Notes: a model not told the origin generated them from the sequence alone. DNA of 64,000 nucleotides from Streptomyces sp. NBC_01142 (GCF_026341125.1 NZ_JAPEOR010000001.1:2542001-2606000); one strand, 5' to 3'; shown: positions 10,252-19,456, numbered from the stretch's first letter. Numbers and translations: made by a program.

Positions 10252-11850
10252 TCAGGCAGTACGGGAAAGCAACTGACGTACTGCAGAGGTCAGTTCGCCC
10301 TTGGGATCGGTGGTGGAGCCCGCCGAGCGCCAGGCGACGAATCCGTCGGGCCGGACCAGAACTGCTCCGCCGCTCTCGATGCCGTATGTCTTGGCCACCC
10401 CGTTCCCGGGTGCGGTGAGCTCCGCGCCCGGACCGCCGATACGGTGCGCGGCGAGTGACACGCCGAGGTCGTCGGCGACGGAGCCCGCCGCATCCACCCA
10501 GGCCTGGCCGCCCTCGGCAGTGATGACCACCGGAGTCCGGCCGTAGAGATCGAGTGCGGAGATGCTCCTGCCGTTGCGCTCCAGCTCCAGATGTGGGGCC
10601 CGCGTGCCCGGCTCCCCGCTGAGCTGCTGCGGCGGCACGGGCGGTCCGGCGCTGTAGCGGTAGCCGAACACCGTGGTGCCGTAGGCGTCCGCCTCGTCCT
10701 GGGCCTCCCCTTCGTCGCCCGTACGCTCCTGCATCATGCCCAGGGCCTGCTGGAGCGTCATCCAGGCGACCGGGTGCCGCTCCGCCTGGTACGTGTCGAG
10801 CAGTTCGGGACCGGCCTCGCCGTCGAGCACGGCGGCCAGCTTCCAGGCCAGGTTGCCGGCGTCCTGGATGCCGAGGCTGGCGCCGAACCCACCGGTGGGC
10901 GGCACCAGATGGGCCGCGTCACCGACCAGGAAGACCCGGCCCTTGCGGTAGTCGCGGGCCACCTGCGCGCCGATGACGAAGCTGAGCCACTTCGCCCCGC
11001 CGGCCGGCAGCTGCGCGATGATGCCGACGTCCAGATCGGGCTCCCCGATCGCGGCCCGCACCAGTTCGACGGCCTTCTCCTCGGTGATGTCGTCGAGGGT
11101 GTCCCCCGGCGGCATCCCCGTGGCGAAGATCCACCGCTTCCTGCCGTCGTGCGCGAACAGGATCGTCGAGGGTGCCGGCTTGTCCAGGTAGCAGACCCCG
11201 ACCGGACGGCCCCTGGCAGCCTTGCTCAGATCTGCCTCGAAGAGCACCGACACGGTGGTGGCGAACTCGCCGGGCCCGTCGGACTCGATACCCAGTGTGG
11301 TGCGGATCGGACTGCGACTGCCGTCGGCCGCCACCAGGTACTTGGCGCGTACCGTGCGCTCGGCCCCGGTGCCGGTGTCCTTCAGCACGGCGGTGACGCC
11401 GTCGTCGTCCTGCTCGAAGGAGACCAGCTCGGTGGAGAACGCCAGCTCGGCGCCGAGCTCCCCGGCCCGCTCACGCAGCAGGTGCTCCAGCCGGTCCTGA
11501 TCGATCGGCGCCCACTCGCACGGGCTGACCGAACCGCTCGGGTCGGGCTGGTCGGTCGGTCCGCTGAACATCTCGGGACCCGCCAGGGTCTCGGCACGGA
11601 TCATCTGCAGTTTGCTGAAGTCCGTGGCGAGGCTTGCCTCGGACCAGATCCGGTCCTCGAGTCCGACCTGCCGGTACAGCTCGACCGTACGCGGATTGAC
11701 GCCGCGCGAGCGAGGGTGGCTGAGAGTGTCCGGGTGCCGCTCGACCACCAGCGAACGTATCCCGTGCCAGCCGAGGAAGACCGCGGTCGACAACCCGGTC
11801 ACCGCACCTCCGACGACCAGGACCGGGACCTCCTGCGGGGTCTTGCTCAT
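10252..11850 (-). CDS. FAD-dependent aromatic hydroxylase 1 (RdmE/PgaE type)
   Basis: A 532-residue class A flavoprotein monooxygenase. The N-terminal ADP-binding motif is VVGGAVTGLS (the middle Gly of GxGxxG is Ala, tolerated in the family), the flavin GD motif is GDAAHLVPPTGG, and the thioredoxin-like C-terminal domain typical of polyketide hydroxylases covers about residues 410-530. It hydroxylates, or oxidatively cleaves or rearranges, polycyclic aromatics with NAD(P)H and O2; which position is modified cannot be told. It resembles the second monooxygenase at 13121-14740 across its full length. It is followed after 45 upstream bases by O-methyltransferase 1, probably as one transcript. 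Confidence 0.9.
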   Translation of the reverse strand: MSKTPQEVPVLVVGGAVTGLSTAVFLGWHGIRSLVVERHPDTLSHPRSRGVNPRTVELYRQVGLEDRIWSEASLATDFSKLQMIRAETLAGPEMFSGPTDQPDPSGSVSPCEWAPIDQDRLEHLLRERAGELGAELAFSTELVSFEQDDDGVTAVLKDTGTGAERTVRAKYLVAADGSRSPIRTTLGIESDGPGEFATTVSVLFEADLSKAARGRPVGVCYLDKPAPSTILFAHDGRKRWIFATGMPPGDTLDDITEEKAVELVRAAIGEPDLDVGIIAQLPAGGAKWLSFVIGAQVARDYRKGRVFLVGDAAHLVPPTGGFGASLGIQDAGNLAWKLAAVLDGEAGPELLDTYQAERHPVAWMTLQQALGMMQERTGDEGEAQDEADAYGTTVFGYRYSAGPPVPPQQLSGEPGTRAPHLELERNGRSISALDLYGRTPVVITAEGGQAWVDAAGSVADDLGVSLAAHRIGGPGAELTAPGNGVAKTYGIESGGAVLVRPDGFVAWRSAGSTTDPKGELTSAVRQLLSRTA

Positions 11851-11895
11851 GGACGGATTCCTTTCCTCGGGTCCTGACTGCCGGACAGGCCGCGC

Positions 11896-12912
11896 TCAAG
11901 CGGCCTTGCGGCAGATGACGACCGTGTCGTAGTCGCTGAGCGGGGAGACCTCGGTCGATGCGAAGCCTGCGTTCTTGGCGTGCTCGAGGAGTTCGGAGGT
12001 CGGGTACTCGGAGCCGCCGTCGGTGACGAGCAGCATGTCCAGGCTGATCACCAGGTTCTCGACGTGGTTGGGCTCGTCGTCGAGCATCCGGTCGTAGGCG
12101 ATCAGCGCACCACCGGGGTTCACCGCCTCGAACGCCTTGGCCACCAGGTCACCGCGCTGCTGCCGGTCCCAGTCGTGCAGCACATGGCCGAGCATGACCA
12201 CATCGGCGGTGACGGGCAGCGGGTCGGTGAAGAAGCTGCCGCCGTGGAAGTGGACCTTCCCCGTCAGACCGTAGTCCGCGACCTTCTCGTCGAACAGCGG
12301 CTCCATCTGCGGCAGGTCGAAGACATGGCCCTCGAGGTGCGGCGCGTGCTTCACCACGATCGAGCAGAGGTTGCCGCGGCAGCCGCCCACGTCCAGCACC
12401 GACTTGTAGCCCGTCCAGTCGAACTTGCCGGCCAGTTCGGGGCCGACGACATGGGTGAGGGCGTCCATCATTCCGACGAACTGCCGCAGGATGTGCTGGT
12501 TCTTGATGACCTCGTCGAAGTGACTGCCGGACTGCTGCTCCCCGGTGCGCAGGGCCTCGCTGAGCCGGCCCCAGGCGGGGTACAGATTACGGTTGGAGCG
12601 CTCGAGGAACCCGCCGACGTACTCGCGTGCGCCGCGCACCAGATAGGCGTCCGAGCCCGCGGCGTTGGCGTATCCGCCGTCCCTGCGGACCAGCAGACCC
12701 AGCGCCGCCAGCAGGTTGAGCCAGTCACTCAGGCCCCGCCCGTGCAGTCCCAGCTCCTTGCGGATCTCCTCCTCGCTGGAGGCCCCCTTCTCGTGCAGCG
12801 TGGTGAACAGTCCCAGTTCGACTGCGGTCAGCAGTGCCTTGGCGTCGCAGAACGCGTTGCTCAGCCGGATGATTCCGGCCGGCGTGCTGACATCCGGGCT
12901 GGTGTGCGTCAT
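11896..12912 (-). CDS. SAM-dependent O-methyltransferase 1 (DnrK/TcmO type)
   Basis: A 338-residue two-domain methyltransferase: N-terminal winged-helix dimerization part (about 1-100) and Rossmann SAM-binding part with motif I LDVGGCRGNL and the HVLHDWD segment. It methylates a phenol of the polyketide. The start at 12912 gives the normal family length; a longer frame to 12993 lacks a ribosome site. It is one of three related methyltransferases in the cluster and is divergent from monooxygenase 2. Confidence 0.88.
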   Translation of the reverse strand: MTHTSPDVSTPAGIIRLSNAFCDAKALLTAVELGLFTTLHEKGASSEEEIRKELGLHGRGLSDWLNLLAALGLLVRRDGGYANAAGSDAYLVRGAREYVGGFLERSNRNLYPAWGRLSEALRTGEQQSGSHFDEVIKNQHILRQFVGMMDALTHVVGPELAGKFDWTGYKSVLDVGGCRGNLCSIVVKHAPHLEGHVFDLPQMEPLFDEKVADYGLTGKVHFHGGSFFTDPLPVTADVVMLGHVLHDWDRQQRGDLVAKAFEAVNPGGALIAYDRMLDDEPNHVENLVISLDMLLVTDGGSEYPTSELLEHAKNAGFASTEVSPLSDYDTVVICRKAA

Positions 12913-12940
12913 GCGCAGGACTCCTTCCAACACGGCGCAT

Positions 12941-12998
12941 GGCCTGGTGCCAGGCCGCTGGGGCGGAGAATCCACGCCCCGGGTTGAGGTCACCTCAA
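12941..12998. promoter_or_regulatory. Divergent promoter region with two inverted repeats
   Basis: The 208-base gap between the divergent O-methyltransferase 1 and monooxygenase 2 genes holds two perfect inverted repeats: GGCCTGG/CCAGGCC at 12941-12956 (12941-12947 and 12950-12956) and TTGAGGT/ACCTCAA at 12984-12998, centred on one base. The second has the form of a dimeric regulator operator. No TCGAGC-like pair was found here. Confidence 0.45.
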
Positions 12999-13120
12999 GA
13001 GGGACTGGGGTACCCCGGCCACCGCCGCATCTCCACTGCCTCTCAAGTCGAAGTGGCTACTCATCAGGGGTGCCGTGGAGGGATCCCGGCGGAAGCCCAG
13101 CTTGCCCAGAGGGGATATGC

Positions 13121-14740
13121 ATGTATGACGTGAAGATCCCGGTGCTGATCGTCGGTGGTGGTCCCGTCGGCCTTTCCACTGCACTGTTCAGCGGCCGACG
13201 TGGAATACGCACGATGCTCCTGGAGAAGAGGGACAGCACCTCCATGCTCCCCCGTGCCCCGGGCCTGCAGGCCCGCACCATGGAGCTGTTCCGCGCGGCG
13301 GGACTCGGAAAGGACATCCGCGCGCTCGAGATGGGTGACTCCCACGCCTACTTCGAGGGCGGGATCATCAAGGTCGAGACCTTCTCCGACATCGACAACG
13401 CGGAGCTGCTGGAGTCGCCGTCCCTGGACGGCGAGACGGTGAGTCCCGAGCGTGTGATGGGCTGCGGCCAGGACCGGTACGAGAAGGTACTGGTGGCCAA
13501 GGCCAAGGAGTACGGCGCCGATGTCCGCTTCAACACCAAGCTCATCTCGTTCGAGCAGGACGCCGACGGCGTCACCGCGATCGCCGAAGAGGGCGGGACC
13601 GGAAAGCGGCTCACCATCCGCGCCGACTACCTCGTGGGCGCCGACGGAGCGGGCAGCCGCATCCGTGAGGCGCTCGGAGTCAAGCGGGTCGGCCGCGGCA
13701 CGGTGTTCAACGCCCTGAGCATCTACTTCCGGGCACCCGAACTGGAGACGCTGCTCAAGGACACCAAGTTCATCCTGTGCTACGCCTCCGCGGGCGGCAC
13801 CCTGATGGGGCTGTCCCGGCTGCACGGCTGCGACCCGTGGCTCGCCGCGCCCATCTACTTCCCGGAGAAGGGCGAGAAGCCCGAGGACTACACCGACCAG
13901 CGCTGCATCGACATCGTCCGCCGGGCCTCCGGCAAGGACATCGACGTCGAGATCATGGACAAGGTGCCGTGGCAGGGCGCCCAGCTCGTCTCGGAGACCT
14001 TCCGGGCGGGACGGGTGTTCCTCGCCGGGGACGCCGCCCATGTGCACCCGCCGGCCGGCGGGTTCGGCGCCAACACCGGTATCCACGACGCGCACAACCT
14101 GTCGTGGAAGCTCGCGGCCGTACAGCACGGCTGGGGGACCGAGGCGCTGCTGGACACCTATGACGCCGAGCGCCGCCCGCTCGGCACCGCCATGTCGGAG
14201 CAGGCGCTGGTGCGCAACCGCATCCGGCACGGCTACTCCACCGAGCAGGACCGGGCCGACTTCGTGGACGACGTGATCATCACGCTCGGCTACCGGTACC
14301 GCTCCACCTCCATCGTCGGCGCCGAGGGTACGAAGGTGCTCACCCCGGACCTGGAACTCACCGGCGAACCGGGCACCCGGGCCCCGCACGTCTGGCTGAA
14401 GCGGGGTGACGAAACCATCTCCACGATCGACCTGTTCTGGGACTCCTTCGTGCTGCTGACCGGCCCCGACGGCGGTGCCTGGGCCGAGGCCGCGGTACCG
14501 ATCGCGGAGAAGCTCGGCATTCCGCTGCGTACGCACACCATCGGACAGGGCCAGGAGCTGAAGACCACCGACCGCGACTGGGCGGAGGTCTACGGAGTGG
14601 GCCGTGGCGGCGCGGTACTGGTGCGGCCGGACGCGTTCGTCTCCTGGCGGAGTGCCGGGGGAGCCGACGATCCGCACGGTGTGCTCGCGGATGTACTCGC
14701 CCGGGCCTCGGGCGTCGAGGCCGCCGTACCGGCGCCGTGA
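13121..14740 (+). CDS. FAD-dependent aromatic hydroxylase 2
   Basis: A 539-residue class A flavin monooxygenase with VGGGPVGLS at the N-terminus, the mid-region LVGADGAGSRIR, GDAAHVHPPAGGFG, and a thioredoxin-like C-terminal domain. It belongs to the same subfamily as monooxygenase 1, and the C-terminal halves of the two are alike (both share YRY and WRSAG segments), so they may have arisen by duplication and act on successive intermediates, for example in hydroxylation or in ring opening as in xanthone formation. The ATG at 13121 follows a GAGGGG stretch. O-methyltransferase 2 starts 14 bases downstream. Confidence 0.9.
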   Translation: MYDVKIPVLIVGGGPVGLSTALFSGRRGIRTMLLEKRDSTSMLPRAPGLQARTMELFRAAGLGKDIRALEMGDSHAYFEGGIIKVETFSDIDNAELLESPSLDGETVSPERVMGCGQDRYEKVLVAKAKEYGADVRFNTKLISFEQDADGVTAIAEEGGTGKRLTIRADYLVGADGAGSRIREALGVKRVGRGTVFNALSIYFRAPELETLLKDTKFILCYASAGGTLMGLSRLHGCDPWLAAPIYFPEKGEKPEDYTDQRCIDIVRRASGKDIDVEIMDKVPWQGAQLVSETFRAGRVFLAGDAAHVHPPAGGFGANTGIHDAHNLSWKLAAVQHGWGTEALLDTYDAERRPLGTAMSEQALVRNRIRHGYSTEQDRADFVDDVIITLGYRYRSTSIVGAEGTKVLTPDLELTGEPGTRAPHVWLKRGDETISTIDLFWDSFVLLTGPDGGAWAEAAVPIAEKLGIPLRTHTIGQGQELKTTDRDWAEVYGVGRGGAVLVRPDAFVSWRSAGGADDPHGVLADVLARASGVEAAVPAP

Positions 14741-14754
14741 GAGGAGAGGCTCGG

Positions 14755-15786
14755 ATGACGGGATACGAAGCAGGTGCTGCCGTGCATCCCGGTGCCGTAC
14801 TGGCGCAGGCGATGGCCTTCCAGCCCGCGCGTCTGGTGCTGACGGGTATCGAGATCGGGCTGTTCACGGAGCTGGCGAAGAAGCCGGCCACCGAGGACGC
14901 GATCAGGGAGAGGCTGGGTCTGCACACCCGGGGCACCGACCACTTCCTGGCCGCGCTGGTCGAACTCGGCTTTCTGGAGCGCTCCGGGAGCGGCGAGTTC
15001 AGCAACTCCCGGGCGGCGCAGCAGTTCCTGGTCCCCGGTGACGAGGGGTATCTGGGTGGCTTCCTGGGGATCGCGGGCCAGGTGATGTACCCGGCGTGGG
15101 GCAAGCTGGGCGAGGCGCTGCGTACGGGCGCCCCGCAGGCTGCCACGTACACCGGCGAGGACATGTTCGGTGAGCTCTACGAGAGCGACGAGAAGAAGGG
15201 CGGGCTCGTCGGCATGGCGGAGGACGCCAGCCGTCCGCTCATCCCCGCGCTCACCGAGTCGTTCGGCTGGGCGAAGTACTCATCGGTCCTCGAACTCGGC
15301 GGCTGCCGGGGCAATGTGCTGGCCGGTCTGGTCAGGGCGCATCCGCATCTGGACGCGTGTGTCTTCGACCTGCCGCAGCTCCAGGGGGATTTCGCGACCC
15401 ACATGTCGGCCATCGGCATGGCGGGCAAGGTCCGCTACCACGGTGGTGACTTCTTCGCCGGACCGCTGCCGCAGGCTGATGTGCTCATGATCGGGCATGC
15501 GCTGGTCGACTGGAACGACGAACAGCGCAGGCAGCTGGTGAAGAACACCTTTGCCGCCGTGCGTCCCGGTGGGGCGTTCCTGGTCTGGGATCCGGTGATC
15601 GTCGATGACGACGAGAGCTATCTGCGCAATCTCATCCGGAGTCTGAACCTCCAGCTCATGACGCCGCACGGCAAGGGCTACCGGTTCGAGCAGTGCGCAG
15701 AGTGGATGCGGGAGGCCGGCTATGCCGAGGTCACCCACACCTCACTCGGGCACGACGTGACCCTGGTCGTCGCCCACAAGGACTGA
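14755..15786 (+). CDS. SAM-dependent O-methyltransferase 2
   Basis: A 343-residue methyltransferase of the same two-domain family as the other two, with motif I LELGGCRGNV and the segment GHALVDWNDE in place of the HVLHDWD seen in O-methyltransferase 1. The ATG at 14755 is preferred over the GTG overlapping the upstream stop because GAGAGGAG precedes it. It is probably co-transcribed with monooxygenase 2. It converges on the MarR gene, whose stop is only 15 bases away. Confidence 0.87.
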   Translation: MTGYEAGAAVHPGAVLAQAMAFQPARLVLTGIEIGLFTELAKKPATEDAIRERLGLHTRGTDHFLAALVELGFLERSGSGEFSNSRAAQQFLVPGDEGYLGGFLGIAGQVMYPAWGKLGEALRTGAPQAATYTGEDMFGELYESDEKKGGLVGMAEDASRPLIPALTESFGWAKYSSVLELGGCRGNVLAGLVRAHPHLDACVFDLPQLQGDFATHMSAIGMAGKVRYHGGDFFAGPLPQADVLMIGHALVDWNDEQRRQLVKNTFAAVRPGGAFLVWDPVIVDDDESYLRNLIRSLNLQLMTPHGKGYRFEQCAEWMREAGYAEVTHTSLGHDVTLVVAHKD

Positions 15787-15801
15787 GAGGTCCCGTGGGG
15801 A

Positions 15802-16263
15802 TCACGACCGGATCCGGTCGAGGTGCCGCTCCTGGAGCTCGCGGCTGCTGCGCAGGAAGTCCAGCAGCAGCTCGAGCTGCTCGGCGCTGTAGCGCGCGAC
15901 ATGCCGGAAGCCGTCCTGCGCGAGCGGGCCGAAGAGCTCCTCGACGGCCCGTACGGCTTCCGGCGTAGGCCTCACCACCGACTTGCGCCGGTCCTTGGGG
16001 TCGGGGGAGCGGGTCACGTAGCCGAGCCGGTCCAGACGGTCCAGCAGGGCAGTGACACTGCCTGTGGTGAGTCCGAGCGCCGCACCCAGTTCGCTGGGTG
16101 CGGCGCTTTCGCGCTGCATGAGGACGTCCAGGCAGTGCAGATCGGTGCGATTGATCCCCAGCCGCTCGGCGGCCGCGGCGTCGAAGGAGTCGACCGCCGT
16201 CTGGAGCGCGCGGATCTCGGTGCCGAGCTCCTGCTGAAGATTCTTTCTGGTATCACTTGACAT
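15802..16263 (-). CDS. MarR-family transcriptional regulator
   Basis: A 153-residue winged-helix regulator. The recognition region PSELGAALGLTTGSVTALLDRLDRLGYVTR and the wing DPKDRRKSVV are clear. MarR proteins usually bind a palindrome and are released by phenolic ligands, fitting control of export or resistance by the aromatic product. It is divergent from the LiaF-like protein and antiporter genes, with an inverted repeat in the shared promoter, so autoregulation and control of those genes is the simplest reading. It is the only recognisable regulator in the cluster part of the window. Confidence 0.87.
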   Translation of the reverse strand: MSSDTRKNLQQELGTEIRALQTAVDSFDAAAAERLGINRTDLHCLDVLMQRESAAPSELGAALGLTTGSVTALLDRLDRLGYVTRSPDPKDRRKSVVRPTPEAVRAVEELFGPLAQDGFRHVARYSAEQLELLLDFLRSSRELQERHLDRIRS

Positions 16264-16280
16264 CCAAGTAACTCGACCTT

Positions 16281-16316
16281 CAAGATAAATGCATCGATAG
16301 CTTGGCTATCAAGATA
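16281..16316. promoter_or_regulatory. Candidate MarR operator
   Basis: The palindrome GATAGC-TTG-GCTATC at 16296-16310 is flanked by two direct CAAGATA copies (16281-16287 and 16310-16316). The locally AT-rich cluster lies between the divergent MarR gene (start 16263) and the gene starting at 16378. The symmetry and position fit a MarR dimer site overlapping both promoters. Confidence 0.6.
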
Positions 16317-16377
16317 GTCGGGCTCCAAGAGAAGTCAAGATCGGGTCGTTGCCCGGGTTCCAGGAAGGAACACTGCG

Positions 16378-16908
16378 ATGAACACCCAGCACACTGTCTC
16401 CACGGTCAAGACCGGCAAGGCCGGCACCGCTCGGCCGGAGGAAGCCGCACAGGTCGAGGCGTACTACACGAATGTGAAGCGCCTGGGTCACTGGACCGCC
16501 TCCCGCGCCGTCGAGGTGACCGCCCGCCGCAGCTCGGTCCAGGTGGACCTGCGGTCCGCGCAGATCCCCGAGGGGGACCTCGAGGTCCGCATCGCCGGCG
16601 AGCGCTCCATCCTCAAGATCCTGGTGCCGGACGGCACCGTCGTCGACGAGTCCGAGCTGGAGTGCGTCGGCCGCTCCACGGTCAAGGACCTGCAGCGGCA
16701 CAGCGCCTCCGGCGGCCGCCGGCTGAAGCTGACCGGCGTCCTGCGGCGCAGCGAGGTCCGCATCGTCCGCGGCGGTGTGGCGACACTCACCGCCATGTTC
16801 TCCCGCGAGTTCGTCGACGACTGCCGTACGGCACACAGCGACGGCACTCTGCCCACCGTCCACGCCCCCGAGAGCGTCCACGAGGGAACCCCGAGGGGTG
16901 CCCTCTGA
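16378..16908 (+). CDS. LiaF-like C-terminal-domain protein
   Basis: A 176-residue soluble protein without signal or membrane segment. Residues about 35-130 alternate short beta-strand repeats resembling the LiaF/DUF1707-associated C-terminal fold: a VEVTARRSSVQVDLRSAQI segment followed by strands in which LVPDGTVV is conserved. In Firmicutes this fold takes part in cell-envelope stress responses; a signalling or scaffold role here is inference. It sits between the MarR gene and the cation/proton antiporter and is probably induced with them, so it may be part of self-protection. Confidence 0.55.
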   Translation: MNTQHTVSTVKTGKAGTARPEEAAQVEAYYTNVKRLGHWTASRAVEVTARRSSVQVDLRSAQIPEGDLEVRIAGERSILKILVPDGTVVDESELECVGRSTVKDLQRHSASGGRRLKLTGVLRRSEVRIVRGGVATLTAMFSREFVDDCRTAHSDGTLPTVHAPESVHEGTPRGAL

Positions 16909-17002
16909 TCCTTCAACAGGGCCTTGAGTGCGCCCCCTTAGCTTCGTGGCAGCTGCTGCCGGGCTCCTCCGGCAGCTCTCCGCAGGCTCAGGGGGCGTGC
17001 GT

Positions 17003-18316
17003 ATGACACCTCATCAGATCGAAGCACTGTTCATCGGACTCGCGGCCATTCTCGTACTCAGCCGGGTCCTCGGCGCCGGTGCGCGCTATCTGGGGCAGCC
17101 ACCCGTGGTCGGCGAGATTCTCGCCGGGATCCTGGTCGGGCCCTCGCTGTTCGGCGGCGCCGTCGCCGACTTCCTCTTCCCTGCCGACATCCGCCCACTG
17201 CTCACCGCACTGGCCAACCTCGGCCTCGTCCTTTTCATGTTCGTCATCGGATACGAACTCGACCTGGCCCTGCTGCGCGGCAAGGAGAAGGTCGCGGCGA
17301 GCGTCTCGCTCTGCTCGGTCGTCCTGCCGTTCTCCCTCGGCGTGCTGCTCGCTCTCCATCTGAGCAACAGTCACCACACCGCGAACCGCACCGGGTTCGT
17401 ACTGTTTCTCGGCGCGGCGATGTCCGTCACCGCCTTTCCCGTACTCGCCCGGATCCTGGCGGACAGCGGCCTCGGCCGGACCAGAATCGGCGGGATCGCC
17501 CTGGCCAGCGCGGCCTTCGACGACATCGTGGCCTGGTCGCTGCTGGCCGTCGTGGTGACCGTCTCGGGCGGCGGCGGACAGTGGGCGATGCTGCTCGCGC
17601 CGGTCTATCTGGCCGTGATGTTCTTCGTGGTCAGGCCGGGGCTGCGGCTGCTGTTCGACGAGAAGAGAGGCAGCAGCCGCATCACCGCCGACCGGCTCAT
17701 CGTCGTCCTGGGCGGTCTGATGCTGTCCTGCTGGGCGGCCGAATGGCTCGGGGTGCACTTCGTCTTCGGCGCGTTCCTGTTCGGTGTCGTGATGCCCCGC
17801 ACCACCTCCGAGCTGGTCCGCGTCCAGGTCGTCGACCGGTTCGAACACCTCAGCCGGCTGCTGCTGCTCCCCGCGTTCTTCGTCGTCGCGGGTCTGAAGG
17901 TCGATCTGTCCCAGACCGGCCTGAAGGGGCTCGGCGAGCTCGGGCTCATCCTGCTCGTCGCCATCTCGGGCAAGTTCATCGGCGCCTTCGTCGGAGCACG
18001 GGCCAACGGTGTGCCCGCGCTGCAGAGCGGTGTCCTCGCGACCCTCATGAACACCCGAGGACTCACCGAGATCGTCATCCTCACCATCGGACTCCAACTG
18101 GGCGTCCTGGACGCCGGGTTGTATGCCCTGATGGTGGTCATGGCCCTGGTGACCACCGCGATGGCAGGACCGCTGCTGCATCTGTTCAAGCGGCGCGCGG
18201 GCAGCTCCGAGGCCATCGGGGACTACGCCGAGGCCGTTCCGGAGGCCGAGGGCGAGACGGTGGGCGGGGAAGAAAAGAAGCCGCCCGTCGCGTCCGCCGG
18301 CCGGCCGGGGGGCTGA
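17003..18316 (+). CDS. CPA2-family cation/proton antiporter
   Basis: A 437-residue membrane protein with about 12 hydrophobic segments, the motif PVVGEILAGILVGPSLFG near the N-terminus, the conserved ASAAFDDIVAW motif with the ion-binding Asp pair, and a short charged C-terminal tail. It exchanges a monovalent cation for protons. Related antiporters occur beside polyketide genes, where they may support efflux or pH balance during production. The ATG at 17003 follows GGGGG; an upstream in-frame GTG at 16928 would add 25 residues. It is likely co-transcribed with the LiaF-like gene. Confidence 0.85.
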   Translation: MTPHQIEALFIGLAAILVLSRVLGAGARYLGQPPVVGEILAGILVGPSLFGGAVADFLFPADIRPLLTALANLGLVLFMFVIGYELDLALLRGKEKVAASVSLCSVVLPFSLGVLLALHLSNSHHTANRTGFVLFLGAAMSVTAFPVLARILADSGLGRTRIGGIALASAAFDDIVAWSLLAVVVTVSGGGGQWAMLLAPVYLAVMFFVVRPGLRLLFDEKRGSSRITADRLIVVLGGLMLSCWAAEWLGVHFVFGAFLFGVVMPRTTSELVRVQVVDRFEHLSRLLLLPAFFVVAGLKVDLSQTGLKGLGELGLILLVAISGKFIGAFVGARANGVPALQSGVLATLMNTRGLTEIVILTIGLQLGVLDAGLYALMVVMALVTTAMAGPLLHLFKRRAGSSEAIGDYAEAVPEAEGETVGGEEKKPPVASAGRPGG

Positions 18317-18367
18317 GCGCATCGGCAGCACACAGCACACAGCACGCAGAAGGAAAGCAAAGGAAAG

Positions 18368-18404
18368 CAGGAGGGTCCGTCGGCCTCGCCGGCGGACCCT
18401 CCTG
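18368..18404. terminator. Bidirectional hairpin between antiporter and LLM oxidoreductase genes
   Basis: Twelve-base-pair arms at 18368-18379 and 18393-18404 enclose a short inner CGGC/GCCG stem. It lies between converging genes and should stop both transcripts. Confidence 0.75.
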
Positions 18405-18422
18405 TGTGCGGCGCCCGGTCCC

Positions 18423-19280
18423 TCAGCCGAGCGTCGCCGCCGCCAGCAGCTCCAGCTGCTCCGCCCGTGCGGAGCAGGGGAACACCAGCAGCTCGTCGCA
18501 GCCCGCCGCCTCGTACGCCGCCGCCGTCTCCCGCAGCCGCGCCGCATCGGTGATGACCGCCTTCGCCGCCATCTCCGCCTTCGGACCGATGAAGGAGTAG
18601 TACGCCCGCAGATACGACTCGGCGGTCTCCCCGGCGCCCGGGCCCAGGCACGCGTACACCAGCGCCACCAGCCGGGGTGCGCCGCTGCGGCCCCGGGCCT
18701 GCCATGCCTCACGTGCCTGGCGGGCCAGCTCCGCGTAGGCGGTCGCGGAGCTGCCGCCGGCGATCCAGCCGTCCGCGAACCGGGCCGCGCGGGCCATCGC
18801 CGCAGGCGTGTGGCCGCCCACGATGATCTCCGGGCCCTCGCCGTGGGGGAACGGTCCGATGCCGGGAACCGGGCCCTTGCCGCCCCAGACCTCCCGCAGC
18901 TCGGTGAGGATGGCATCCAGACGCTTCCCGCGGTCACCGTAGGGCGCGCCGGTGGCCCGGAAGTCGTCGTCGCGGCCCCCGGCCGCCACCCCGACCGTCA
19001 GCCGGCCGCCCGAGATCTCGTGGATCGTGGCGAGCTGCTTGGCCAGCAGCGGGGTCCCGGGACGGTAGGCGGCGAGCAGGATGGACGTCGTCAGCCTGAT
19101 CCGCTCGGTCACCGCGGCCGCCGCGGCGAGCGAGGTCAGCGGCTCATAACTGTCGTACACCAGACGGTCGAGCGTGCCGAGGCTGGAGAACCCGTGGTTC
19201 TCCGCCATCCGCGCCCAGTCGACGAGCCGGCGCCCGTCGATGTCCGGCACTGTGGTGGGCAGGCCCACTCCGATCTCCAC
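18423..19280 (-). CDS. LLM-class (luciferase-like) flavin/F420 oxidoreductase
   Basis: A 285-residue TIM-barrel protein of the luciferase-like monooxygenase superfamily. Typical segments are the N-terminal IGVGLPTTV, TSILLAAYRPGTPLLAKQ in the middle and the ligand-loop VGGHTPAAMARAARFADGW. Members use reduced FMN or F420; the length and C-terminal half favour an F420-dependent dehydrogenase or reductase. The GTG at 19280 is preceded by AAGGAG; a longer frame upstream has no such site. It is transcribed away from the antiporter. It could act on the polyketide or be unrelated; no operon partner is directly coupled. Confidence 0.75.
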   Translation of the reverse strand: MEIGVGLPTTVPDIDGRRLVDWARMAENHGFSSLGTLDRLVYDSYEPLTSLAAAAAVTERIRLTTSILLAAYRPGTPLLAKQLATIHEISGGRLTVGVAAGGRDDDFRATGAPYGDRGKRLDAILTELREVWGGKGPVPGIGPFPHGEGPEIIVGGHTPAAMARAARFADGWIAGGSSATAYAELARQAREAWQARGRSGAPRLVALVYACLGPGAGETAESYLRAYYSFIGPKAEMAAKAVITDAARLRETAAAYEAAGCDELLVFPCSARAEQLELLAAATLG

Positions 19281-19375
19281 GGGGTCTCCTTGATCGTCGG
19301 TTTGTTCGGGGGCTCCGCCCCCGAGCCCCCGCGCCGCCATCTCCCCCCGGACCTCGTCCAGGGGGATCCCCGCGG

Positions 19376-19420
19376 GGCTTGAGGTTGCCGGTCCGTCAAC
19401 TCAAGCCCGTCCGGCGATGG
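19376..19420. repeat. Streptomycete-type intergenic palindrome
   Basis: GGCTTGAG at 19376-19383 is complementary to CTCAAGCC at 19400-19407, and is followed by CCGTCCGGCGATGG. Elements of this wording are common between genes of Streptomyces. It lies in the 176-base gap below O-methyltransferase 3 and may act as its terminator. Confidence 0.5.
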
Positions 19421-19456
19421 ACACGGCCGAAGTCCGTACAGGTCCGAGAGCTCAGG

